Of a stretch of 64,000 bases of DNA, positions 18,029 through 26,345 are shown piece after piece. The position numbers and the translations under genes are program-made. The notes under the pieces were generated by a model. It saw nothing but the letters and a program-made list of their open reading frames with translations, was not told where the DNA came from and did not search any database. The DNA lies in NCBI GenBank assembly GCA_949289155.1, contig CASEMX010000004.1, positions 62,001 through 126,000 on the forward strand, given 5' to 3'. The DNA comes from an uncultured Parabacteroides sp. GTDB lineage: Bacteria > Bacteroidota > Bacteroidia > Bacteroidales > Tannerellaceae. The stretch's first letter is position 1. Each line of letters opens with the position of its first letter.

Positions 18029-18118
18029 CTGTTTTTCTTGGACTATTTTCCTGCAAATACCTGTAATTTGGGACAAAACATCTGTAATTTAGGTAGTCCC
18101 CAAAGGGTATTCTGCCAA

Positions 18119-18126
18119 TAATTTTG
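18119..18126 (+). promoter_or_regulatory. Predicted -7 element of the DUF362 gene
   Basis: TAATTTTG followed by CGC, 35 bp before the ATG at 18162. Two direct copies of CTGTAATTT lie upstream at 18061-18069 and 18082-18090, 21 bp apart, and could be an operator. Confidence 0.5.
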
Positions 18127-18161
18127 CGCAGGAACAAGGAACAATCAAAAGGAAAAGCATT

Positions 18162-19163
18162 ATGAAACACAAAATGGACAGAAGAAACTGGATGAAGGCG
18201 TCGCTCGCTGCCATCGCAGCATTGGCTACGACGAAAAACTTCCCGGCGCTGGCTAATGTGGATGGAATCCAAGTGGCTAAAGCATCGAAAGTGTATATGA
18301 CCACGGAGATTACTCCCGAAAGTCTCGTGAAAATCTATGAGGCGGTGGGCAGAAAGGCCTCCGGACGGGTGGCGGTGAAAATCAGCACCGGCGAACCGGG
18401 CGGGCATAACTTCCTGCAGCCTACGTTAATCAAAGATTTGGTAAAAACAGTGAACGGCACGATTGTGGAATGCAATACTGCCTATCAAGGACGCCGCTCG
18501 ACGACCGAAGAGCACCTGAAAGCTGCCCGCGAACATGGATTTTTCGACATCGCGAACGTGGATATCATGGACAGCGAAGGGGATATGAAGCTGCCGGTGC
18601 GCGACAAGAAGCATTTGCAGTATAATCTGGTCGGCGCGCACCTGAAGAATTATGACTTTATGATTAACTTGGCGCATTTCAAAGGGCATGCCATGGGCGG
18701 ATTCGGCGGCGTGCTGAAGAACCAGTCCATCGGCGTCGCTTCGTCGCACGGGAAAACTTATATCCATACCGCCGGAAAGACGGAACTGCCCGCCGAACTG
18801 TGGAGCAACCTCCCTGAGCAGGATGCCTTCCTCGAATCGATGGCGGCTTCCGCCCAAGCCGTGGCCGACCATTTCGGCGACAAGATTCTTTATATCAACG
18901 TGATGAACAATATGTCCATCGATTGCGACTGCGATTCCAACCCGCACGCTCCGGAACTGAAGGACATTGGCATCCTCGCATCGACCGACCCCGTCGCGCT
19001 CGACAATGCCTGCCTCGATTTGATTTACGCCATCCAGCCGACCGAGGGCAATAACAACCGGCCGCTGGTGGACCGCATCAACAAGCTGCACGGCCGTCAC
19101 ACCGTAGATTACGCCGAGCAAATCGGGCTGGGCAGCAAAAGCTACGAAATCATCAACCTGTAA
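18162..19163 (+). CDS. Exported DUF362 domain protein
   Basis: 333 residues. The N-terminus carries MDRRNWMKASLAAIAALAT, a twin-arginine-like signal, so export by Tat is likely. The rest matches the DUF362 family: KISTGEPGGHNFL, the segment NLAHFKGHAMGGFGGVLKNQSIG, CDCDSN, and DPVALDNACLDL near the end. Some family members carry iron-sulfur clusters next to this domain; here there is no ferredoxin motif, only the CDCD pair. The biochemical role is unknown. An alternative start at Met5 (MDRRNW) would keep the signal. It is followed by an 850-bp stretch holding an array of 42-bp repeats. Confidence 0.85.
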   Translation: MKHKMDRRNWMKASLAAIAALATTKNFPALANVDGIQVAKASKVYMTTEITPESLVKIYEAVGRKASGRVAVKISTGEPGGHNFLQPTLIKDLVKTVNGTIVECNTAYQGRRSTTEEHLKAAREHGFFDIANVDIMDSEGDMKLPVRDKKHLQYNLVGAHLKNYDFMINLAHFKGHAMGGFGGVLKNQSIGVASSHGKTYIHTAGKTELPAELWSNLPEQDAFLESMAASAQAVADHFGDKILYINVMNNMSIDCDCDSNPHAPELKDIGILASTDPVALDNACLDLIYAIQPTEGNNNRPLVDRINKLHGRHTVDYAEQIGLGSKSYEIINL

Positions 19164-19277
19164 GGGGATGAAGAATGAAGAATTAAGAATGAAGAACTTC
19201 TGCAATCCGCGGGGTTCTTCATTTTTCTTTAAATAACATCTCCCTCCCGCCATCCGCACCCCATTTCCCACGATTTT

Positions 19278-19545
19278 TTTGTTCATCATGTGGTTTGTGA
19301 ACAAAAATGAGCCTAATTTTTTGTTCACCCACCACTTAATGAACAAAATTGAGTCCAATTTTTTGTTCACACACCCCTTGATGAACAAAATAGAGCCCAA
19401 TTTTTTGTTCACCCACCCCTTAGTGAACAAAATAGAGCTCTATTTTTTGTTCGCTCACCGGTGGATGAACAAAACCGAGCCCAATTTTTTGTTTACCCAC
19501 CCCTTGGTGAACAAAAACGAGTCCTATTTTTTGTTCATCATAGGG
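19278..19545. repeat. Array of 42-bp palindromic repeats (GTTCA...TGAAC)
   Basis: GTTCA-type arms start at 19281, 19323, 19365, 19407, 19449, 19491 and 19533, and GAAC arms at 19299, 19341, 19383, 19425, 19467 and 19509: an exact 42-bp period. Two dyads alternate (GTTCA...TGAAC and GAACAAAA...TTTTTTGTTC) with centres 21 bp apart. Because 42 is a multiple of three, the frame stays open as 14-residue repeats, but the product is low-complexity and there is no ribosome-binding context, so coding is unlikely. It lies 115 bp after the DUF362 stop. Confidence 0.92.
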
Positions 19546-19686
19546 TTGTTTGTCAAATTTTCAGCCGTTTTTATATTCCCAAAGCGTTTTGCGGTCCTGT
19601 TTTTATACATTTTCGTGTCAAAAAAGTAGGGGGTAGACACGAAATGGCAGGCGGGTTGCTTGCGGTACGTCTTCTTTGGATGAGAG

Positions 19687-19890
19687 TTGGAAGAGCTTCG
19701 GAAGGAACGACGAATATACAAATGTCAAGAAAAAGAGGAAATCGGGAAAAAATTCATAGAAATTTCTCACGAAGTTGATTCACTATTAGAAAATATGCGG
19801 TACTTTTGCAACACCTTAGCGAGAGGGGCAGAAAAAGAGATTCGCATAGAGATGGCGAAACGTTTATACAAATTTACTAATAAGTCTTAA
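19687..19890 (+). CDS. Possible small protein, 67 codons
   Basis: Between the 42-bp array and the TPR lipoprotein there is an open frame rich in Lys/Glu, with a plausible helical pattern (KFIEISHEVDSLLENMRYF). Its first codon would be TTG directly after an in-frame stop; the only internal Met is about halfway along. It is not recognised. It may be the remnant of a larger gene or simply chance. A TACTTTTG at 19801-19808 inside it could be a promoter for the downstream gene, which would argue against coding. Otherwise the region 19546-20019 shows nothing but A/T-rich leader sequence. Confidence 0.2.
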   Translation: MEELRKERRIYKCQEKEEIGKKFIEISHEVDSLLENMRYFCNTLARGAEKEIRIEMAKRLYKFTNKS

Positions 19891-19939
19891 AAACAAGCGG
19901 TTTTCTACCCTTTTGCAACGAGGTAAAGGAATTATACGT

Positions 19940-19947
19940 TAGATTTG
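19940..19947 (+). promoter_or_regulatory. Predicted -7 element of the TPR lipoprotein gene
   Basis: TAGATTTG matches TAnnTTTG, 72 bp before the ATG at 20020. TTTG at 19912-19915 lies 24 bp upstream, slightly too far for a standard -33 box. Confidence 0.5.
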
Positions 19948-20019
19948 CATAACATTGCAAGAAACGAAATTGTAAGAAAACAAATAGAGTTATATAACAT
20001 TTTAAACTTACAGTAAATT

Positions 20020-21711
20020 ATGAACAGAAAGTTTTTATTGCCATTCATCATGTTGGCAGCAATTCTGGCTTTTTCTTCTTGTTCAAACAAGTTGAAACCG
20101 CTGGCTGAGGAGTACATCAAGGCAGAGCCTCAACCGCTGGAAGCTATTGGTGGAAAAGTTCCTGTAACCATTAATGCAACATTCCCTGCAAAATGGTTTA
20201 ACAAGAAAGCCGTGGTAACCGTTACTCCGGTTCTTCGTTACGAAGGTGGAGAAGCATGGGGCACAGCTTACACGTATCAGGGCGAGAAAGTGGAAGGTAA
20301 CAATCAGATGATTCCTTACAAGGAGGGCGCTAACGTTACCATGAAATCTGCTTTCACTTACAAACCGGAAATGAAGAAATCGGAACTGTACTTGACTTTC
20401 GATGCGAAAATCAAGAACAAAGTCGTTAAGTTGCCGGATGTAAAGATTGGTGAAGGTGTTGTCGCTACTTCTGCTTTGGCAGATGCCGCTACTGCTAATG
20501 CCGCTGTTGCAGCAGACAAGTTCCAGCGTATTATTAAAGAAGCACACGATGCAAGCATCATGTTCTTAATCCAGCAGGCTAATCTGCGTTCACAGGAATT
20601 GAAGAAAGATGAAATCTCTGACTGGAAAGACTTGGTAAAGAATGCTGACGAAGCTCCGAACCAGAATGTAGCTATCGAAATCCAAGCTTATGCATCTCCT
20701 GATGGTGGTGTTGAATTGAATACCGGCTTGGCAGAAAGACGTGAACAGAACACAAACAAATATCTGTCTAAGGAATTGAAGAAGATGGAAGTCGATGCTC
20801 CGGTTGATGCGAAATATACAGCTCAGGACTGGGAAGGTTTCCAAGAATTGGTTTCTAAATCAAATTTGCAAGACAAAGACTTGGTATTGCGCGTATTGTC
20901 AATGTACAAAGACCCGGAACAGCGCGAACAGGAAATCAAGAACATCTCTTCTGTTTACAGCACATTGGCTGAAGAAATCCTGCCGCAGTTGCGTCGTTCT
21001 CGTTTGGTTGCCAACATCGAAATCATCGGTAAGTCGGATGACGAAATCACGGCTTTGGCAAAGAATGACCCGAAAGCATTGAACGTAGAGGAAATCCTGT
21101 ACGCAGCTACTTTGACTGATGACGATGCTGAAAAAACTCGCATCTACAACGAAGCTTCTAAATTGTATCCGAATGACTACCGTACTTGGAACAACGTAGG
21201 TATGATGGCATTCCGCGCAGGCGATTTGGCTAAGGCTGAACAGATATTCAACAAGGCTAACTCAATCAAGAACAATCCGGAATCGAACATGAACTTAGGT
21301 TTGATTGCCTTGACGAAGGGCGACCAAGCTAAGGCACAGCAATTGTTCGGTAGCGCTGCAGGCGTAGCTGAATTGAGCGAAGCGCTGGGTGTTCTGTACT
21401 TGGAGCAGGGCGAATATGCAAAAGCAGTGAACTCTTTCGGTTCAGTGAAGTCGAACAACGCTGCTTTGGCTCAAATCTTGACAAAAGATTACAGCAAGGC
21501 ATCTCAGACATTGAATGCTGTTCCGAATGCTGACGCTACTACTTCTTATCTGAAGGCTATCGTTGCGGCTCGTACCAACGATGCGAACGGCGTAGTAAGC
21601 AACTTGAAGGAAGCTATCGCTAAAGATGCTTCTATGAAGAATGAAGCTGCTATCGATTTGGAATTTGCAAAATATGCAACAAACGCTGATTTCGCAGCTT
21701 TAGTAAAATAA
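20020..21711 (+). CDS. TPR-containing lipoprotein with OmpA-like segment
   Basis: 563-residue envelope lipoprotein with lipobox AFSSC (Cys21). The first 200 residues form a beta-rich domain (VPVTINATFPAKWF ... VVTVTPVLRY). A region near 205-245 (VAIEIQAYASPDGG ... LAERREQNTNKYL) resembles an OmpA-type peptidoglycan-binding segment. TPR helices follow at about 355-500 (YRTWNNVGMMAFRAGDLAKAEQIF). Codons favour those of highly expressed genes (GCT, AAG, GAA, CTG), unlike its neighbours, so abundant expression is likely. Similar proteins are common in Bacteroidales outer membranes, but no precise role is established. A clean terminator follows. Confidence 0.85.
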   Translation: MNRKFLLPFIMLAAILAFSSCSNKLKPLAEEYIKAEPQPLEAIGGKVPVTINATFPAKWFNKKAVVTVTPVLRYEGGEAWGTAYTYQGEKVEGNNQMIPYKEGANVTMKSAFTYKPEMKKSELYLTFDAKIKNKVVKLPDVKIGEGVVATSALADAATANAAVAADKFQRIIKEAHDASIMFLIQQANLRSQELKKDEISDWKDLVKNADEAPNQNVAIEIQAYASPDGGVELNTGLAERREQNTNKYLSKELKKMEVDAPVDAKYTAQDWEGFQELVSKSNLQDKDLVLRVLSMYKDPEQREQEIKNISSVYSTLAEEILPQLRRSRLVANIEIIGKSDDEITALAKNDPKALNVEEILYAATLTDDDAEKTRIYNEASKLYPNDYRTWNNVGMMAFRAGDLAKAEQIFNKANSIKNNPESNMNLGLIALTKGDQAKAQQLFGSAAGVAELSEALGVLYLEQGEYAKAVNSFGSVKSNNAALAQILTKDYSKASQTLNAVPNADATTSYLKAIVAARTNDANGVVSNLKEAIAKDASMKNEAAIDLEFAKYATNADFAALVK

Positions 21712-21750
21712 GATGATTTAATTTCAAATTCTATCATATTAATTAGTAGG

Positions 21751-21784
21751 AAAAGGTTCTTCGGGAGAAGAGCCTTTTCTTTTT
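21751..21784 (+). terminator. Intrinsic terminator of the TPR lipoprotein gene
   Basis: A 12-bp stem (AAAAGGTTCTTC with GAAGAGCCTTTT, one G-T pair), a 4-nt loop, then TTTTCTTTTTAG. It lies 39 bp after the stop codon. Confidence 0.9.
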
Positions 21785-21808
21785 AGTTTAATAGTTTAGG
21801 TTATATAT

Positions 21809-22756
21809 ATGAATGCAAATGAAATAAAGGGTCATGCGGCAATGATTGGGGCAGAGACGATGTGGGGACTGATGGCTCCGGTCGGGAAGTTCGTCCTGTC
21901 CGGTGCAGTAATCACTCCGCTATTGATGACCGACTTCCGCATGATTGGTGCAGCCTGTCTGTTTTGGATTGCTTCCTGCTTTACGAAACAGGAACATGTA
22001 AATCATAAAGATATGCTATCGATGTTCTTCGCGGCACTGTTCGGGATTGTATTCAACCAAGGCTCCTATATCTTTGGTCTGGGCATGACTTCGCCTATCA
22101 ATGCCTCTATCGTAACGACCAGCCTGCCTATCCTGACCATGATTATCGCAGCACTTTATTTGCGTGAACCGATTACGGGGAAGAAATTGCTGGGCGTCTT
22201 TATGGGAGCAGTAGGTGCATTGCTCTTAATATTAAGCGGTCAACCGGTTTCCGGCGGACAAGTCGGTAGCATCTGGGGCGATTTGCTTTGCCTCTTTGCC
22301 CAATGCTGCTTCTCGCTCTATTTAGTCTTCTTCAAAGGGCTTATCGGCCGCTATTCACCGATTACCCTGATGAAATGGATGTTTACTTACGCCTCCATCT
22401 GCCTGATTCCCTTCTCTTATTCCCAAATCGTACAATTGGACTGGAGCCTGTTGGATTATAAACTGATAGTGGGACTGGTAATGGTGGTCTTTTGCGCTAC
22501 CTTCATCAGTTATCTGCTGATTCCTATCGGACAAAAGAATCTGCGCCCTACCGTAACCAGCATGTATAACTATGTCCAGCCGATTGTGGCAAGCATTGTG
22601 GCTATTGTTTGGGGGATGGATAGTTTCAATTTCCTGAAGATTATCGCTGTCATCCTTGTCTTTAGCGGAGTATTTTTTGTTACGCAGAGCAAAAGCCGTG
22701 CACAAATGGAGTCATATCAAAGAGAATTGGAAGCAAAGCAGAACAAATTGGCATAA
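21809..22756 (+). CDS. DMT-family (EamA) transporter
   Basis: Inner-membrane drug/metabolite transporter of the EamA type, 315 residues with ten hydrophobic helices arranged as two EamA repeats (about 10-145 and 160-300). Seen: GAETMWGLMAPVGKFVLS in helix 1, INASIVTTSLPILTMIIAALYLREPITGKKLLGVFMGAVGALLL closing repeat 1, and RPTVTSMYNYVQPIVASIVA in repeat 2. Members export amino acids and other metabolites; the substrate is not predictable. Single gene between two terminators. A Lys/Gln-rich cytoplasmic tail ends the protein. Confidence 0.92.
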   Translation: MNANEIKGHAAMIGAETMWGLMAPVGKFVLSGAVITPLLMTDFRMIGAACLFWIASCFTKQEHVNHKDMLSMFFAALFGIVFNQGSYIFGLGMTSPINASIVTTSLPILTMIIAALYLREPITGKKLLGVFMGAVGALLLILSGQPVSGGQVGSIWGDLLCLFAQCCFSLYLVFFKGLIGRYSPITLMKWMFTYASICLIPFSYSQIVQLDWSLLDYKLIVGLVMVVFCATFISYLLIPIGQKNLRPTVTSMYNYVQPIVASIVAIVWGMDSFNFLKIIAVILVFSGVFFVTQSKSRAQMESYQRELEAKQNKLA

Positions 22757-22763
22757 AAAAGAA

Positions 22764-22794
22764 GAAACGGCGGAGCCTCACGCTTGGCCGTTTC
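22764..22794 (+). terminator. Hairpin after the DMT transporter gene
   Basis: A perfect 8-bp stem (GAAACGGC with GCCGTTTC) with a 15-nt loop, 7 bp after the stop codon. The U-tract after it is weak (TACATTT). The rest of the 266-bp gap to 23022 holds only the RNase Z promoter. Confidence 0.65.
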
Positions 22795-22988
22795 TACATT
22801 TAACCGTTTTAAACAAAAAGAAAAAGTTAGCTAAGGTTAGCAATCTCAATCATTTTAAGATGATCATTTATTAAAACTATTCTTTAGATTAAAAAGGACA
22901 GCGGGCAAATGTACCAATATATCTTGATATAAAGCAAGCAGAGAAGCTATTTTTTGTGATTTTTCACATTAAACCCTCCAATTTCTCG

Positions 22989-22996
22989 TATCTTTG
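22989..22996 (+). promoter_or_regulatory. Predicted -7 element of the RNase Z gene
   Basis: TATCTTTG followed by CAC, 26 bp before the ATG at 23023. A strong match to TAnnTTTG. Confidence 0.65.
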
Positions 22997-23022
22997 CACA
23001 AAAAGAGAAGAAAAAACGAACA

Positions 23023-23937
23023 ATGGCAGATTTCAACGTCAATATATTGGGCTGCGGTTCGGCACTGCCGACTACCCGCCACGCCGCCTCTTCACAAGTT
23101 ATTGATTTGCGGGATAAACTCTACATGATTGACTGCGGAGAAGGGACACAAGTGCAGATGCGCCGGATGCATATCAAGTTCGCACGGCTGAACCATATCT
23201 TCATTACCCATGCACACGGAGACCATTGCTTCGGGATTCCCGGATTAATCTCTACCTTGGGGATGTTGGGGCGGAACGGCGACCTGACTATCCATGCACC
23301 ATCCGAATTGAAGGAATATATTCAGACAATTGTCAAACTATTTTGCCAAGGGATGCCTTATTTTGTTCGTTTTAATCCGGTAAATACAAATGAATACAGT
23401 TTAGTGATGGAAGACCGTTCGGTCTCGGTCTATTCGATACCTTTAAAGCACCGCATTCCCTGTTGCGGCTATCTGTTTGTCGAGAAACAGCGCGAGCCCC
23501 ATATTATCCGGGAGATGATTGACTTCTATCAAATTCCTGTCCGGGCTATTCAATGCATCAAGCAGGGCGCAGATTATGTCACGCCGGAAGGAAAAACCAT
23601 CCCGAATGCCTGGTTGACTCGTCCGGCTACTCCGGCGCGTAGGTACGCTTACTGTTCGGATACCGGCTATTTCCCGAAAATACTCCCTTATATCCATCAA
23701 GTCGATTTGTTGTACCACGAGGCTACCTTTGCGGAAGCCGATGCCGCACGCGCTTATGAGACATTCCATTCGACAGCCAAGCAAGCTGCCACGATAGCCC
23801 GCGATGCCGAAGTGAAGAGATTATTAATCGGGCATTATTCCGCCCGATACGAAGAACTGACTCCGCTTCTCGACGAAGCGAAGTCAGTGTTCCCACAAAC
23901 CTGTTTGGCACAGGAGGGGATGAGTCTATCAATTTAA
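23023..23937 (+). CDS. rnz: Ribonuclease Z
   Basis: Zinc-dependent endonuclease that trims the 3' end of tRNA precursors. The metallo-beta-lactamase motif ITHAHGDHCFGIPGL is at about residues 61-75, followed by LKHRIPCCGYLF (third metal His), YCSDTGYF, YHEATFAEADAARA and GHYSARYEEL, all characteristic of the short RNase Z form. At 304 residues it has normal length. Single gene with its own promoter. Its 3' end overlaps the convergent DUF4097-like gene by 9 nt. Confidence 0.95.
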   Translation: MADFNVNILGCGSALPTTRHAASSQVIDLRDKLYMIDCGEGTQVQMRRMHIKFARLNHIFITHAHGDHCFGIPGLISTLGMLGRNGDLTIHAPSELKEYIQTIVKLFCQGMPYFVRFNPVNTNEYSLVMEDRSVSVYSIPLKHRIPCCGYLFVEKQREPHIIREMIDFYQIPVRAIQCIKQGADYVTPEGKTIPNAWLTRPATPARRYAYCSDTGYFPKILPYIHQVDLLYHEATFAEADAARAYETFHSTAKQAATIARDAEVKRLLIGHYSARYEELTPLLDEAKSVFPQTCLAQEGMSLSI

Positions 23938-25023
23938 AACTCCAACAGCCAATTTACCATAACCTCCACCGTCAAACTTAATCGCGCCATCTCCGCCTCC
24001 GTTTACTTCATAGTATTCGGAGTCGCTGTGCTTCTCGTTCTTTGTTGCCCGGAACGAACGCGACAAGTCGCAGTCGCCATATTCGATATCCCTTGCATCG
24101 ACAGTAAAGGCAGTTTTCTCAGGAAGTCCGACATATAAGTTGCCGAATTTAGCCTCTACTTCGATATTTATCGGTCGTTGCGAGAAATAGATCTCCTGCA
24201 CATCGATATCGCTGTAATCCAATCCCATACAAGCCAGATTCCAGCCTAACTTTCCAATCTTTACCGTGCTATATCTAATCGCAGAAGCATTCAGCGACTC
24301 GACATCTTCGATATACAGTTGCCCATATTTCTTATCAATATTCACTACTTCCACTTTTCCTAACTCAATATTGGAATACTTGCTGGAAATGTTCAGCACA
24401 CGCGCATTGCCAACCTTCACCTCTCCGCCATAAGCGATGACCAGATTGCCAGCCTCCTTCACGCTGCCTATCTTCAGATTGCTATATTTCGCATCCAAGT
24501 TCAGCTGATGGGCAAAATCTCCGGCATTCAGGTTTCCATATTTGAGCGTGATGTTACAATCCCCCTTATTTATGCCCGGCATCTGGATATTTCCATACTT
24601 TTGGTCTAATTCCACATTCAGCCACGACGGCATGCTTACATAATAATTAATGGAATAATTTCCATTGAAATTGCCGAACGACGTACGAAGTTCTGTCAAT
24701 CCCATCACCGTATTTCCCTCTTTCTTCAGGGAGACATCAATTCGTTCCAATGCCTCTTGCGCTTGCCGCTCGTTTCGAGTTTTTACCTCCACTACAACAC
24801 GGAAAGCCACTTCATCTTTCGACCAATGCGAGAGAGTTATATTCCCATATTTGCTATCGATAAGCAACTTATTAATTGGGCTTACGGCGAATGATTGGTT
24901 ATACTCTTTCTTCCGAACGACCTCTTGATTCGTTGCCCAAATCAAATGGGTGGACAAGAACAGCATTAACAGCAATACTGTCCCGAATGATTGTAATTTT
25001 GTTGTCATCATATGCTTATTCAT
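23929..25023 (-). CDS. Exported beta-helix DUF4097-like protein
   Basis: 364 residues with an N-terminal signal (LLLMLFLSTHLIWA). The body is built of repeated short strands with KYGN/KYSN motifs (DSKYGNITLSHW, DQKYGNIQMP, LKYGNLNAG, DAKYSNLKIG, SSKYSNIELG, DKKYGQLYIE), spaced about 20-30 residues apart, which implies a right-handed beta-solenoid as in DUF4097 proteins. The role of the family is unknown; members often sit in sigma/anti-sigma operons, as here, and may be periplasmic or surface sensors. It is the last gene of the leftward sigma factor operon, 13 bp after the anti-sigma-like gene. Confidence 0.8.
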   Translation of the reverse strand: MNKHMMTTKLQSFGTVLLLMLFLSTHLIWATNQEVVRKKEYNQSFAVSPINKLLIDSKYGNITLSHWSKDEVAFRVVVEVKTRNERQAQEALERIDVSLKKEGNTVMGLTELRTSFGNFNGNYSINYYVSMPSWLNVELDQKYGNIQMPGINKGDCNITLKYGNLNAGDFAHQLNLDAKYSNLKIGSVKEAGNLVIAYGGEVKVGNARVLNISSKYSNIELGKVEVVNIDKKYGQLYIEDVESLNASAIRYSTVKIGKLGWNLACMGLDYSDIDVQEIYFSQRPINIEVEAKFGNLYVGLPEKTAFTVDARDIEYGDCDLSRSFRATKNEKHSDSEYYEVNGGGDGAIKFDGGGYGKLAVGVLN

Positions 25024-25036
25024 TTTCTTTATAGGT

Positions 25037-25549
25037 TTATTTCATCTTTTTCTTCAGAATCTGCAAACTGTTCAGACTATTGCGGTATTGCTGGTTCACC
25101 GCAAAAACGCCTTCGTCTGAACAAGGTAGCGTAGGCAATACCTTCATGTCAAACTGCCGGCAAGAGTTTCGGATATGCAATCCTGCCTCCAGCAACTCCT
25201 TTGCTGCCGGGCTGTCCGATTGCGCGCTCTTCTCCTCCATTTCCATCAGTATCTCCTCTATTTCCATCGAATAATAGGAGTGCAACTCCGATATCTCCGA
25301 ATGCAACTCGCAGACATAAGGCTGTTTCTTGCCGACAACTTCCGCAAAGAAAGGGAATTGCCAATAAAGCAATAACGCCACTGCTGCTGCTACTGCCGGG
25401 ATAGTCCACCAATGCCACCGGCGCATCCGCACCGACTTTGCCTCTTGCCGCTCCAGCTTCTCTATAAATCGCTCGAAATGTCCATCGGGCAATTCAACCT
25501 CGTTGAATGCATTGCGGTTCTTATCGATAAAATCCTTCAGTCTATCCAT
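25037..25549 (-). CDS. Probable membrane-anchored anti-sigma factor
   Basis: 170 residues: an N-terminal cytoplasmic part of about 45 residues (MDRLKDFIDKNRNAFNEVEL ...), one membrane helix at about 47-70 (WWTIPAVAAAVALLLYW), then a periplasmic part with a long Glu-rich helix (SYYSMEIEEILMEMEEK). It starts 8 nt inside the sigma factor gene, so the two are translationally coupled. Position and topology fit an anti-sigma factor. No zinc HxxxCxxC motif is present, so it is not a ZAS-type. Function inferred from context. Confidence 0.7.
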   Translation of the reverse strand: MDRLKDFIDKNRNAFNEVELPDGHFERFIEKLERQEAKSVRMRRWHWWTIPAVAAAVALLLYWQFPFFAEVVGKKQPYVCELHSEISELHSYYSMEIEEILMEMEEKSAQSDSPAAKELLEAGLHIRNSCRQFDMKVLPTLPCSDEGVFAVNQQYRNSLNSLQILKKKMK

Positions 25550-26078
25550 AACTTTCCTTCATCAATACCAACAGTTTCTTTTTCCCCCGTAAATACTGGC
25601 TCCGCACACTGGGCGGCTGAATATGGAGAATCGAGGAAATCTCCTCCATATCGTACCCTTCGAATAGATAGAGCGAAAGAATCACTCGGTAACCCGGGGC
25701 TAACTTCGCCAACGCCTCCTTGACTGCTGCTACCGAAAGCGCCGTAGCCTCTTCATCCTCCGGCTCCTCTTCCGCCACCGGATAATTATCCGGCAACTCG
25801 TCCCATTCCGGCTGCTGCCGACGGATATGGTCGATAGACGTCCTGACTGCCACCTGCTGCATCCAAGCACCGAATGACAGCCCGTCGTGATACTGCTCCA
25901 AATGGGTGAACACCTTCAGAAACGAATCCTGCATTGCCTCCTCCGCATCCGCTGGATTTCCCGTGATACGCAGGCAAATGGAATAAATCCACTTTGCATA
26001 CCTTCGGTACAGCTCCATTTGCGCTTTCCGGCTCCCTCGGCGGCACTCATCAATTAGTTTCTGTATTACATCTTCCAT
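25542..26078 (-). CDS. ECF-type RNA polymerase sigma factor
   Basis: 178-residue sigma-70 family protein with region 2 (MELYRRYAKWIYSICLRITG ... AMQDSFLKVFTHLEQ ... AWMQQVAVRTSIDHIRRQ) and region 4 (LAPGYRVILSLYLFEGYDMEEIS SILHIQPPSVRSQYLRGKKKL). No region 1.1 or 3. It is the first gene of a leftward operon with an anti-sigma-like membrane protein and an exported DUF4097-like protein, so an envelope-signal response is likely. A short dyad GTTCA-N6-TGAAC at 26111-26126, about 33 bp before the start, may be an operator. No TAnnTTTG promoter was found, consistent with autoregulation through another promoter type (inference). Confidence 0.9.
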   Translation of the reverse strand: MEDVIQKLIDECRRGSRKAQMELYRRYAKWIYSICLRITGNPADAEEAMQDSFLKVFTHLEQYHDGLSFGAWMQQVAVRTSIDHIRRQQPEWDELPDNYPVAEEEPEDEEATALSVAAVKEALAKLAPGYRVILSLYLFEGYDMEEISSILHIQPPSVRSQYLRGKKKLLVLMKESYG

Positions 26079-26320
26079 TTCAGCACTTCATCGTTCTGTT
26101 TTATCAACGTGTTCACCTATATGAACGCAAGCCGATTCTAAAACGTTGCATATTCCTGTTCTATTTTTCTTTAACATTAATATGTTTTTCCTTTCCGTCC
26201 TCATCTTAGGCATCAAGACTTCTTTTTAATTTTCAATTTGTAAAGTTTATACTACTTATTGCTCCATGTTTTAACTTGGGAAAAAGGGAGCAATTATGAT
26301 ACAATATGGAGGAGAATCTC

Positions 26321-26328
26321 TATCTTTG
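26321..26328 (+). promoter_or_regulatory. Predicted -7 element of the metal ABC operon
   Basis: TATCTTTG followed by CGG, 17 bp before the ATG at 26346. This short spacing supports the downstream start and rules out the longer frame. The remainder of the 26079-26320 gap holds only the GTTCA/TGAAC dyad near the sigma factor gene. Confidence 0.65.
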
Positions 26329-26345
26329 CGGAAAAGATTCTGTGG

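Noticed and set aside
19279..19629. 116-codon frame of 14-residue repeats as a gene
   Set aside because: Low-complexity translation of an exact 42-bp palindromic array; both strands are open, there is no recognisable signal or ribosome site, and sister arrays are not codable.
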